From assembly GCA_964625525.1 (NCBI GenBank), contig CAZVEE010000049.1:1-25199 (forward strand): 25,199 nt of DNA. Direction: 5' to 3'. This DNA is from CAZVEE01 sp964625525. GTDB taxonomy: Bacteria > Pseudomonadota > Alphaproteobacteria > JAJFIK01. Below, one piece after another: positions 1 to 7,860 of the stretch. How positions within the stretch are numbered: the first letter of the stretch is position 1; the number at the start of each line of letters is the position of its first letter. The position numbers were made by a program, and so were the translations under genes. Under the pieces are notes generated by a model. It saw only the letters and a program-made list of their open reading frames with translations, had not been told where the DNA came from and searched no databases.

Positions 1-218
1 CGCCAGCGATGATGAGGCGTGAGACCGTCCACCGATCATCTCCACACGGTTCATCTCTGCACTGTGGAAATGGAAGCCGGTCTGACCCCCGATCTGCGCC
101 ATCGCTTCCCATGGTCATCACGGGCGAGGGGCATCCCTTTTGGGATTGGCCCCTCGCGCCCGCCCGTTCAAGGGCGTTGGCCTCAGCCAGGCCCAGAGGA
201 CGGGCCTGGCCGCTGCCG
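1..218. other. Left edge, no confirmed gene; hairpins downstream of the peptidase
   Basis: No complete gene is supported here. A frame on the minus strand beginning at an ATG at position 102 (MAQIGGQTGF...) stays open to the window edge with fairly high third-position GC, so it could be the 5' end of a gene that continues to the left. An overlapping frame on the plus strand ends at position 22 and could be the tail of a gene. Neither can be decided from so little sequence. Two strong hairpins lie just past the stop of the peptidase gene. One has arms GCCAGGCCC/GGGCCTGGC at 186-194 and 202-210. The other has arms GCGAGGGG/CCCCTCGC at 124-131 and 150-157, with an inner stem and a TTTT loop. Neither has a T-tract, so a terminator role is only possible. 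Confidence 0.4.
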
Positions 219-2870
219 TTAAGGCCGCGCGGCCGGGCTTGAGAAGGCGGTTCCGAAGAACAGGCTGTTGGAGATCAGACGTTTGGTGCCCAGCCAGTAG
301 GCGCGGAAGGTGGGATTGTCGGCAAACAGGATCACCGAGCCTGCTCCCACGCGCTCGGCCGCCAGCATGCCTTTGCCCGACAGACGCTCCAGATTGGCCG
401 GCGACGCATAGCCGGATGCAAGCGGCTCATCGGCATAGCGCACCACCAGGCCGAACGGGTTCTCGCCGGGCTCAAAGCCCTTTTCCCCTTCCTTGTGGAT
501 GAAGATCTGCTCGCCCTCATACCCAAAACCAAGCGGGTGGGTGGGATCAATCACGCCCGCAAACACCGCGCCCGTGATGCGCTCCTCGCGGTCGTAGTCG
601 CGCTTGTCTTCATAGGCGACGGGGGCGGGCGGTTCGTCTTCTTCTTCCTCTTTGGCTTCGTCGTCCGTGTGCTCCACGCCGAGCATGGCGACATCGGCCA
701 GCCCCTGTGCCACCGCCCATTCCGCGCCCTGCTGAGTGCCGATGAACACTCCGCCGCTGGTGATCCAGGACTTGAGCGCGTCCACGAAGCTGTCGGAGAG
801 CGTGCTGTAGGAGCCGCCCACGGCGATGACATGGGTATGGTCGGCGAGGTGGCTGGTGTTCACATCGGAGATGTCAATCATCGTGACGGGGATGTGCAAC
901 ATCTTGTCGAGATAGTGCCACACCTCGCCCGCGTCATTGTCCGACACCCCGTTCCATCCACTGCCGCGCCCCGTCAGCAGAAGGACTTTCGGCGCTTCGA
1001 GGGCCTGCACGAAAAAACCGCCAAGATCCGAGCCGGACGGCGTGCGCGAGCTGAGCGCGGCGTGGACCGTGACGCCGTCCTCTTCGACCGCGCGCACGGC
1101 CAGGGCATGAATTTCTTCCGGCGACATGTCTTGGCGGCGCGTGGGCACGAGCACCGCCCCACGCGGAACGTCCACAAAGCCGCCCGGCGTCTCCAGTGTC
1201 ATGGGATCGGGGATCACCTTGGCGCGAAGATCATGGTGCAGAATGCGGTTCACTGCGCGTGGCGCGTTGAAGTGCGACCAGTCGATCACATAGGCCAGCA
1301 CGCCTTCGTCCGGGGCGGGCGGCGCAACGGGCGCGGCGAGGGCATCCGGGGTGGCTGCGGCGCCGCGGCTGACCCGGGCCGCTTGGCGCGCGGTCAGCGC
1401 GGCGTGGCGCAGCCCGAAGGCATGCGGCAAGGTCCATCCCGACACGTCGTAAAACTCGACCTGACCCTCACGCGGGGTCTGCACCGCGAAGACCCCCTCC
1501 ACAAGCGCATAGCGCGGTTGATCGAGCGATACGATGGCGCTGCGGCCGGCCGGATAGATGTCGGTGCCGACACTCAGGTCAGCGTCGAGCAACTGCACGG
1601 CGATGCTATGGGTGTTCAACAGATCAAGAAAGCGGGCAAAGCGACCCTGGTCGTTTGAGGTGAACACATAGGCTTTGGTCGGGTTTCCGGCCGCCTTGTC
1701 CGAGGCATCGGCGAACCAGCGCGATTGGAACGTTTGAAGCCGCTCGCGGTCGGCTGCCGCCGCGCTCAGCAAGGTGATCGCGGCCTGGAACTGCTCGGAG
1801 ATTTTCTCATCATAGCGCGCAAGCCCGTTCACCGTGTCCTGAACCATGCCGCGCGACGAGCTTTGCTCAAACAAAAACGGCACGGCGCCGAGAAGGTTTG
1901 GATAGCTTGAGCCATAGCCGGGATAATAGTTGGGGAACAATTCCTGGCGCACGGCCAATTGTCCGAGCCCGTCAAACAGATCAAACAGGCTTTCGCTCAG
2001 CTCGGTCGTGATCTCATAGGCTTCGTCGTCGAACAAGGGATTAACAAGTTCTTCAGGGGACGGACTGAAGAAGTAAGTCGCGTTCGCGCCCATTTCGTGC
2101 TTATCGACGACGAGGAGCGGCAGCCATTGCTGCATATGCGCCACCAGCCCCCGGTTCTCGGGCTGGGCGACGGGCAGCCATTGCCGGTTGAGGTCGAAAA
2201 GATAGTGGTTCGTCCGTCCCCAGCCGAAAAAGCCCTTGCGCTCCCGATGAGCGGGGTAGGGCACGGGAACCGCCGCGCGGTGGGCGTTGACCCAGTTCGC
2301 CATTCTGCTCGCGCCGTCGGGATTGATGGTCACGATCAGGATGATGAGATTATCCTCAAGCAGGGTCCGGGTCGCCTCGTCCTGGGCCGCGGCGAGGTGG
2401 TAGAGCATCAAGGGCGCGGAATCGTAAGAGGACGGCTCGGCGCCGTGGACCCCATAATTGATCTGATGCACCCCAAGGTCGATGTCCGGCGCCTGTCCGC
2501 TCAGAACGGCGGCACGGCCCTCTTTGATCTGGTTCAGACGGTCGAGGTTTTCCGGGCTTGATGCGTAAACCGCGAAGACGGGGCGGCCGAAATGGCTTTC
2601 CGACACCTGCTCGACCGTCAGCCGGTCGGAGGCCTCGTCGATGGCCCGCACATAGTGCACGACAAGCTCATGCGGCCAGATGATCTCGCCCACATCATAG
2701 CCTGCGATATCTGCGGGCTTGGGAATATCGGGATCATAGGCGATGTCGGTGGCGAGCAGGTCTGCAAGCGGGCGGGGGGTGTAGGGCTCTTGGGCGTGCG
2801 CCGCAAAGGCGGTGGCGAGACATAAACTGAGAACGGTCATTATCCGCGTCAACACGGCACGCTCCATCAT
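219..2870 (-). CDS. Secreted M14-family zinc carboxypeptidase with C-terminal GATase1-like domain
   Basis: This encodes an exported zinc metallopeptidase of about 883 residues. The chosen ATG at 2870 gives a signal peptide with a hydrophobic core (VLSLCLATAFA) and an AHA|Q cleavage site near residue 26. An upstream in-frame ATG at 2924 adds only unlikely residues, and no strong ribosome binding site decides the start. The M14 signature is visible: H142-x-x-E145 (VHGAE), an NPDG motif, DLNRQW, the third zinc ligand H258 in DKHEMG, and a candidate catalytic Glu335 in PFLFEQ. Residues about 628-732 look like a class-I glutamine-amidotransferase-like fold (VLLLTG, VIAVGG, GGVFIGTQQG), as in the roughly 850-residue M14 peptidases of other bacteria. 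A very acidic linker follows at about 733-750. The likely role is periplasmic or extracellular peptide degradation, and the substrate is unknown. The family call is firm; the specificity is not. Confidence 0.9.
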   Translation of the reverse strand: MMERAVLTRIMTVLSLCLATAFAAHAQEPYTPRPLADLLATDIAYDPDIPKPADIAGYDVGEIIWPHELVVHYVRAIDEASDRLTVEQVSESHFGRPVFAVYASSPENLDRLNQIKEGRAAVLSGQAPDIDLGVHQINYGVHGAEPSSYDSAPLMLYHLAAAQDEATRTLLEDNLIILIVTINPDGASRMANWVNAHRAAVPVPYPAHRERKGFFGWGRTNHYLFDLNRQWLPVAQPENRGLVAHMQQWLPLLVVDKHEMGANATYFFSPSPEELVNPLFDDEAYEITTELSESLFDLFDGLGQLAVRQELFPNYYPGYGSSYPNLLGAVPFLFEQSSSRGMVQDTVNGLARYDEKISEQFQAAITLLSAAAADRERLQTFQSRWFADASDKAAGNPTKAYVFTSNDQGRFARFLDLLNTHSIAVQLLDADLSVGTDIYPAGRSAIVSLDQPRYALVEGVFAVQTPREGQVEFYDVSGWTLPHAFGLRHAALTARQAARVSRGAAATPDALAAPVAPPAPDEGVLAYVIDWSHFNAPRAVNRILHHDLRAKVIPDPMTLETPGGFVDVPRGAVLVPTRRQDMSPEEIHALAVRAVEEDGVTVHAALSSRTPSGSDLGGFFVQALEAPKVLLLTGRGSGWNGVSDNDAGEVWHYLDKMLHIPVTMIDISDVNTSHLADHTHVIAVGGSYSTLSDSFVDALKSWITSGGVFIGTQQGAEWAVAQGLADVAMLGVEHTDDEAKEEEEDEPPAPVAYEDKRDYDREERITGAVFAGVIDPTHPLGFGYEGEQIFIHKEGEKGFEPGENPFGLVVRYADEPLASGYASPANLERLSGKGMLAAERVGAGSVILFADNPTFRAYWLGTKRLISNSLFFGTAFSSPAARP

Positions 2871-3715
2871 TGCTGAGTCCGATGATCGAGCCCCATGAGG
2901 CCCGGATCGAGGGAATGGTAGCAAGCGTGTTCACGGATAGGAAGGCAGCGCGGCGCACCGAGCCGGACGGTCCCAGCCCCGACCCGAGCCCCCATGACCG
3001 CTGAGGTCCATGGGCCGGTTGCGAATAGCCCAGAGATTTGCCATCGTTGCAGGCGCTGTGATGACCGCGGGGCGAGGGGGCGCGTGTGGGCAATTGCTCG
3101 CGGCGGGTCCTCCGCGGCGGTTCCTGGGTCAACGATCCACCGGCCCTCCGCTCGGCGGACCGCGTCTCGGTCAGGGGCTGGGTCGGGCACCTCATCGAGG
3201 GGTTCCGTGTGGCCAGGACGCACCCGGGCCGTTAGGCCCGTGACGGCTTTGCCCGTGACGCGGATGCCACCGCGGATCGGGTTCCATGAGGGCGGAGCGG
3301 GGCCGCGCGCCGGTCTTTGGGGCCTGTCCCAAAGCGGGTGGCCCGGTCATCACAAGACACAGGCCCTTGTCTTGGACAGCGCTGCCGGTGCGTCGAATAA
3401 GGCGTGAGGAAACCATCCGTGTGCTGCGATACTGATTGCTTTCGCCGCCCTGACCGCGTCATAACCGGCGCGCGCCGGCCGATAGGGATCCCGGCGACAG
3501 TGCGGTGCTGGCTCCGGGCGCGCGGTATGACCGCCTTGCTCTTCCTCAAGGACGGTTACTCTCCCCTTAAAGGCGGTCCAAACTTTCGGATAGGTCTTCC
3601 GTCCGCCGATTAACGTGATGATTACCCGTGCCGCCCGAGTGTGGGCTCGTTCACACGGGGCGCGGCCGCGCCGCGCCCTAGCGTCGAGACCTATGCGAGA
3701 GTGGAGGGGTAGGCT
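2871..3715. other. 845-bp gap without a convincing gene; several hairpins
   Basis: All open frames here have compositions typical of chance GC-rich frames (Arg, Gly and Pro runs). Structure seen: a 7-bp hairpin CTTTGGG/CCCAAAG at 3315-3321 and 3328-3334; a second 7-bp hairpin CAAGACA/TGTCTTG at 3353-3359 and 3368-3374; a 14-bp palindrome at 3465-3478 (CCGGCGCGCGCCGG); a GTGTG/CACAC stem at 3639-3656 and a 14-bp palindrome at 3659-3672 just upstream of the Sel1 gene. The sequence GCCCGTGACG also occurs twice within about 25 bp, near 3235-3260. The gap must contain the promoters of the peptidase gene (left) and of the Sel1 gene (right). I could not match it to SRP RNA, 6S RNA, RNase P RNA or tmRNA. 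Confidence 0.5.
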
Positions 3716-3988
3716 ATGACCCTGGCCGAGGCCGAGTGCGAAAGTCTGGTGCGCATTGCTCGCGAGGAGCGCAGCGCAGAAGCCATGTACCGCTTGGGGA
3801 TGTTGTTTTCCACGGGGCAGGGCGCCATTGATTACGACATCGTCACCGCCCACAAATGGTTCAATCTGGCGGCCACGATGGGCCATGAAGACGCCAAGCT
3901 GCGCCGCAAGGAACTGGCTGGCGAAATGACGCCCGATCAAATCGCCGATGCCCAGCGCAGCGCCCGCGAGTGGCTGTCCGTCGGCTGA
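3716..3988 (+). CDS. Small Sel1-repeat protein
   Basis: This encodes a 90-residue protein with no signal peptide or membrane segment. The ATG at 3716 follows a purine-rich GGAGGGG ribosome binding site about 9 nt upstream. Residues about 22-57 form one Sel1 (TPR-like) repeat: AMYRLGMLFSTGQG followed by the typical A-x-KWFNLAA-x-MGHEDA second helix. The C-terminal third (MTPDQIADAQRSAREW) resembles the helix that ends many small Sel1 proteins. Such repeats bind partner proteins, and no catalytic function is expected. It stands alone between the long gap and tRNA-Ser, so context does not suggest a partner. The family call is good and the biological role is unknown. Confidence 0.85.
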   Translation: MTLAEAECESLVRIAREERSAEAMYRLGMLFSTGQGAIDYDIVTAHKWFNLAATMGHEDAKLRRKELAGEMTPDQIADAQRSAREWLSVG

Positions 3989-4123
3989 CCATCTTGCGCA
4001 GAGCGGCCCGCGCATCGCGCCTGCCATAGCGCGGCCGCTCCCGCAAGACCCTCCTTCGAGGGCCCCCATTCGGTTTGGCCTCTGCCGCTTGTCCCGCCCG
4101 CAAAACATTGATAATCAGATCCT

Positions 4124-4213
4124 GGGTAGGTGGCCGAGTGGCTGAAGGCGCGCCCCTGCTAAGGGCGTAGGCGGGTGACCGTCTCGAGGGTTCGAATCCC
4201 TTCCTACCCGCCA
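4124..4213 (+). tRNA. tRNA-Ser (anticodon GCU)
   Basis: This is a complete 90-nt serine tRNA with encoded CCA. The acceptor stem GGGTAGG (4124-4130) pairs with CCTACCC (4203-4209), followed by discriminator G and CCA. The D-arm TGGCCGAGTGGCTGAAGGC is characteristic of class-II tRNAs. The anticodon loop CTGCTAA (anticodon GCT) is closed by CGCCC/GGGCG. The long variable arm and the GAGGGTTCGAATCCCTT T-arm complete the fold. It reads AGC/AGU codons. It lies 13 bp before the end of the convergent crtW gene, and no integrated element is seen beside it. Confidence 0.97.
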
Positions 4214-4226
4214 GCGTGAGGCCCGC

Positions 4227-4973
4227 TCACTCCCACCCCGCATCCCGCGCCTTCAAATGCCGGCGCAGGGCCGGCAGGCGCCACCAGGGCATGTTGGGAT
4301 AGTGGTGATGTTCCCGGTGATAGCCGAAATGAAAGCAGGTCAGCAGCGACAACCATTCCGGGTAATCGTTGCTCTGCGCGTTGTGACGGTCGGTGTGGCC
4401 ACCCTCGGGCGTGCGATGGGGTAAATAGGTGCCGAAGTAAAAGAGCTGTAGGGCCGACAGCCAGGCGGGCACGGCGAAGTACAGCAGCACCGCCCAAATC
4501 GACCCGCTCAAAAGCCAGAACCCAATGACATGCACATGCATGAGCAGGAAATTCCGCCAGGAATAATACCGCGAGCCGAAATCATAGAGCCACGGCCAGA
4601 AGCGCTCCCGGCTGTCATGGGTATAGTCCGGGTCATCGCTGGTGACGGGATGGGCATGATGGGCCCAATGGGCGGTGCGCATGGGTTCAAACAGAAACGC
4701 GGCATAGGCGAACAGGGCGACAGCGCCGATGGCATCGTTCAGCCGCCGATGCTCTGGCGCCACGATGCGGTGCATGGCGTCATGGGCGGTGATGAACAGC
4801 CCCACATTCAGCACCGTCTGAATGGGCACATGCAGCAGTGCCGCGCCCCCGCTCACTGGCACACTGGTAAGCGTATAGACCAAGTGCCCCGCCCACGCGG
4901 TCATTACAGCCAGCGCAATGACGATGCCACGATAGCGATAGCGCGGAAACGGGGAGGCTGTAGAGGCGGTCAT
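4227..4973 (-). CDS. crtW: Beta-carotene ketolase CrtW
   Basis: This encodes a 248-residue integral-membrane di-iron oxygenase that adds the 4-keto group to beta-ionone rings, converting beta-carotene to echinenone and canthaxanthin. Three histidine clusters of the fatty-acid-desaturase superfamily are seen: HDAMH at 64-68, HWAHHAHP at 102-109 and HREHHHYP at 219-226. LFYFGTYLPHR (177-187) and FHFGYH...PWWRLP are hallmarks of CrtW rather than of desaturases. Hydrophobic segments lie near residues 15-36, 50-63, 83-95 and 145-180. The length is normal for the family. The gene is divergent from crtZ, with a 174-bp shared control region, and converges on tRNA-Ser. Together with CrtZ it implies astaxanthin-type pigments. 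Confidence 0.93.
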   Translation of the reverse strand: MTASTASPFPRYRYRGIVIALAVMTAWAGHLVYTLTSVPVSGGAALLHVPIQTVLNVGLFITAHDAMHRIVAPEHRRLNDAIGAVALFAYAAFLFEPMRTAHWAHHAHPVTSDDPDYTHDSRERFWPWLYDFGSRYYSWRNFLLMHVHVIGFWLLSGSIWAVLLYFAVPAWLSALQLFYFGTYLPHRTPEGGHTDRHNAQSNDYPEWLSLLTCFHFGYHREHHHYPNMPWWRLPALRRHLKARDAGWE

Positions 4974-5147
4974 GAGTGTTGGCCTTTGTTGCCTTTTGCA
5001 GGGCGCAGCTTACCGTATCTTCGCGTGTCGCCTTAGACCTGGGGCTGAGGGACCGAACGTCGCATCGGCAAGAGCCGGCGCACGGGTCAGGGTGCGGCCA
5101 GGCTAAGCTGCGAGACGAGACAAGATAGAGCGGAGGGAAGACGGGGC
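4974..5147. promoter_or_regulatory. Divergent crtW-crtZ control region
   Basis: This 174-bp region must hold the promoters of both carotenoid genes, which face away from each other. The crtZ start is preceded by a purine-rich GGAGGGAAG at about 5131-5139. No canonical -35/-10 pair stands out, and no TGT-N12-ACA (CrtJ/PpsR-type) site was seen. The shared region suggests that the two steps are controlled together; this is inferred from the arrangement only. Confidence 0.5.
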
Positions 5148-5642
5148 ATGGGTGAGATCGCACTTAATGCGGGCCTGTTTCTGGGCGCATTGTTTCTCAT
5201 GGAAGGGGTGGCCTATTTCGCCCACCGCTACGTCATGCACGGCTTCATGTGGTTCCTGCACAAGTCCCATCACCAGCGCGATACCAGCAGTATGTTTGAA
5301 TGGAACGACTTGTTCGCGGTGATTTTCAGCCTGCCGTCCATCGGGCTCATTTATGTGGGCCTGCACATCTGGGAGCCCATGTTCTGGATTGGCATGGGCG
5401 TGGCGGCCTATGGCCTGATTTATTTTCTGTTTCACGATGTGGTGGTGCATCAGCGCATCCGCTTCCGCGCCATTCCCGAATGGCCGTTCCTCAAGCGGAT
5501 TATCGAAGCGCACCTGATCCACCATCACGTGGTGGAGAAGAAAGGCGCGGTGTCCTTTGGCTTTCTCTATGCCCCGCCCATTGACGAGCTGAAGGCCACG
5601 CTGGCGGAGAACAAGCGCAAAGGACTTGTGTCCGACGACTGA
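5148..5642 (+). CDS. crtZ: Beta-carotene 3-hydroxylase CrtZ
   Basis: This encodes a 164-residue membrane di-iron hydroxylase of the sterol-desaturase-like superfamily, which adds the 3-hydroxyl group to beta-ionone rings. The histidine clusters are HRYVMH (26-31), HKSHH (38-42), HDVVVHQR (96-103) and AHLIHHH (121-127). GAVSFGFL near the C-terminus is typical of CrtZ. Membrane segments lie at about 6-24, 55-72 and 78-96. The length matches the family. With the divergent CrtW it would convert beta-carotene to astaxanthin through keto and hydroxy intermediates. No other carotenoid gene (crtE, crtB, crtI, crtY) lies in the window, so the backbone pathway must be elsewhere. It converges with the AMP nucleosidase gene, leaving 21 bp. 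Confidence 0.94.
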   Translation: MGEIALNAGLFLGALFLMEGVAYFAHRYVMHGFMWFLHKSHHQRDTSSMFEWNDLFAVIFSLPSIGLIYVGLHIWEPMFWIGMGVAAYGLIYFLFHDVVVHQRIRFRAIPEWPFLKRIIEAHLIHHHVVEKKGAVSFGFLYAPPIDELKATLAENKRKGLVSDD

Positions 5643-5663
5643 CGGCTTTGGCCGAACGGGTTC

Positions 5664-7715
5664 TTAGCGGAACGGCGGATCATCGAGCCCGCGCAGCTTC
5701 CGCGTATAGCTGAGGCGATCCCGTAGAGTTTCATCATACGCCAAGAGCTGAACATATTTCAGCACGATATCCAGATGGCGATCGATCTGGCTGCGGTAAA
5801 AATCATCCGCCAGGAACCGCATCTTGATGGCCCCGTGGAGGGGCTTATCGGATACACAGAGAATGGCCCCGTAGGGAATGCGGTAGCGATAGCCATTGGC
5901 GGCGATGGTGGCGGATTCCATATCGACGGCAATCGCCCGTGATTTCTCGAACTCCTCCACCACGGCTTCGGCCGGCGCGGTTTCCCAATTGCGGTTGTTA
6001 GTGGTATAGACCGTTCCCGTGCGGACGGTATCGCGATAGTCCTCTAACCCATAAACACCGTCTTGGCGCAGTGTTGTCTCCACGGCTTCGCGCAGGGCTT
6101 GTTGGATTTCCTCTACCGCTGGCAGGGGCACATCAAGGGGCACCTCTTCGTCCAGCACCGTGTCTCGGCGCATATAGCCATGGGCGATAACATAGTCACC
6201 AATCTTCTGGTGTCGGCGGATCCCGCCGCAATGGCCCACCATCACCCAGTATTTCGGACGCAGCACCGCCAGATGGTCCGTGATGTTGCGGGCATTGCTG
6301 GAGCCCACGCCGATCTGCACCAGGCTGACGCCTGGCAAGGGCGTGGCTTCGGTCAGCAGCGCATTGAGCCAGTTGCGGCGGCTGCCGAAACGGTCCCACA
6401 CCAGATTGTTCGCTTGTGCCCATTCATCCGGTGTTTGGCTATTCTCGGCTGGAATATAGTGATAGGCGGGCATCTGAGCGTCACTGTCCGGCACTTCCTG
6501 GCGCAGTTTCTTGCGATCGAAAGGCTGGTCATCAGGTCCTTTGATCCGCGCCAGGATCTCACGGGCCTGAGCCAACTCGATGGTCTGGTTACTGCCGTCT
6601 TGGCCTCGCCCCGAATACTGCTCGGCCGAGCATACAAGGGCGCCGCCACCGCGCCGGTCGATCTCGGTCAGAGCGGCAAAAATGAACTTGTCAACATACT
6701 GACGATAGTTGGAAAACAGAATATAGTCTTGAAAGGCTGCCGGATCGGTCAGTGTGTAGTGCTTCAGCCGCAAGAGGGAATGGTCGGCCCGCAGGCCGTC
6801 GAAATTGGCGAGCGGGCGCGGCTCTGGCGCGGCATCTGGTGTTGTGGGTGCTCGATCCGTGACCGTATCGGCGTGGCGGGGCGGCCAAACGCCCGGGCCG
6901 CGCCGGGCGTGCCACTGGGCGCCGATCTCCGGCGTGACATTGGCGACGAGCGCGTCCCAGCGCGCCTGGCGCCACTCGCCATCGCGCAGAAAGGCCAAGT
7001 AGCGCATCCAGAACAGGGAATTGAAGAAACGGTACTCCCGATTCACCACGTCGGACTGGCGCCGCGCTTTGAGCGTTCCGTCAACCGTGCTGTCTTCGAT
7101 TTCCACCACGCTGGGCATGGGAAAGGCGGTCTGGAGATAATCGATCAACCGGCGTTCGCCGATTTTCAGTGTGTTCACCAAGCTGCCGAACTCGGGCCGG
7201 TCAATGGCGATGGGCAGGGGAATGGGGGCCAGGTCCAGGCCAACTTCGAGCGTAAGACCGGTTTCCGTGAGCCGCCCAATCTCGGTATGGAAGTAGTGGT
7301 GCAGCACCTCCGGATTGCCGAGCGAAGAGCGATAGGTGTCCTTAACCGGGGTCGGATCGAAGGGTTTCAGGAAGCTCACCTTCTCCGTCACATCCGTATC
7401 CAGTAGCGCCACATAAGGATAACAGGCGAAGCGCAACTCGTCGAAAACCGCATCCGTTAGGGTGGCGAGGCGGCCGGAGTTAAAGACCAGCATTTGGTCT
7501 TGGGTGTGCGTGCCGCCCTCGCTGGCCCCAAGCTCGGCAACGATCTCATCTTGATGGTCGAGCACGATGCGAAAGGCCCGGTGCACCCGGTCACAAGAAA
7601 TCCGATAGAGCGCCATCGCGTGGCCAAGCAGCGCATCTGGATCTGTCTCTCTGACAAAACAACGGCGCGGGTTTTTATCGCCTGCCACCTTGGCCAGATA
7701 ACTGCCGGTGTCCAT
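5664..7715 (-). CDS. amn: AMP nucleosidase, unusually long
   Basis: AMP nucleosidase hydrolyses AMP to adenine and ribose 5-phosphate. This one has 683 residues against about 484 in the E. coli enzyme. The ATG at 7715 is preceded by GGGAGG about 6 nt upstream, so the long form is probably real. The C-terminal catalytic half matches strongly: IGVGSSNARNITDHLAVLRP (468-487), GHCGG (494-498), IGDYVIAHGY, VRTGTVYTTNNRNWE (564-578), the nucleoside-binding VDMESATIAA (597-606), CVSDKPLHG (620-628) and the ending RKLRGLDDPPFR. The regulatory half is also recognisable (LLRLKHYTLTD...FSNYRQYVDKF, 314-344). Extra material lies in residues about 55-300 and in a roughly 60-residue insert at 365-460, before the catalytic core. 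The gene is divergent from the sensor kinase. The function is firm; the role of the extra segments is unknown. Confidence 0.93.
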   Translation of the reverse strand: MDTGSYLAKVAGDKNPRRCFVRETDPDALLGHAMALYRISCDRVHRAFRIVLDHQDEIVAELGASEGGTHTQDQMLVFNSGRLATLTDAVFDELRFACYPYVALLDTDVTEKVSFLKPFDPTPVKDTYRSSLGNPEVLHHYFHTEIGRLTETGLTLEVGLDLAPIPLPIAIDRPEFGSLVNTLKIGERRLIDYLQTAFPMPSVVEIEDSTVDGTLKARRQSDVVNREYRFFNSLFWMRYLAFLRDGEWRQARWDALVANVTPEIGAQWHARRGPGVWPPRHADTVTDRAPTTPDAAPEPRPLANFDGLRADHSLLRLKHYTLTDPAAFQDYILFSNYRQYVDKFIFAALTEIDRRGGGALVCSAEQYSGRGQDGSNQTIELAQAREILARIKGPDDQPFDRKKLRQEVPDSDAQMPAYHYIPAENSQTPDEWAQANNLVWDRFGSRRNWLNALLTEATPLPGVSLVQIGVGSSNARNITDHLAVLRPKYWVMVGHCGGIRRHQKIGDYVIAHGYMRRDTVLDEEVPLDVPLPAVEEIQQALREAVETTLRQDGVYGLEDYRDTVRTGTVYTTNNRNWETAPAEAVVEEFEKSRAIAVDMESATIAANGYRYRIPYGAILCVSDKPLHGAIKMRFLADDFYRSQIDRHLDIVLKYVQLLAYDETLRDRLSYTRKLRGLDDPPFR

Positions 7716-7860
7716 GGTCGCCTCCCTGGTGTCGTCTTGGGACCGACCCTACTACCGGAACGGTCATTGTCTTTTATAGACGTACTTTTCCGCGCCCAGA
7801 ACGGAATCTTCACGGGTCTTCGCCATTCTGACGGCTGTCCACCATCACGATGACGTCCCC

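Noticed and set aside
495..1658. Plus-strand frame of 387 codons opposite the M14 peptidase
   Set aside because: It is antisense to a gene with clear motifs, and its composition (Arg, His, Gly runs) is that of a shadow frame in GC-rich DNA.
4100..4230. tRNA-Ser 3' end as an integration site
   Set aside because: No second copy of the tRNA 3' end, no integrase gene and no direct repeat was seen in the window.
6063..7406. Plus-strand frame of 447 codons opposite amn
   Set aside because: The minus-strand AMP nucleosidase matches the family along its length, so the plus frame is a shadow.
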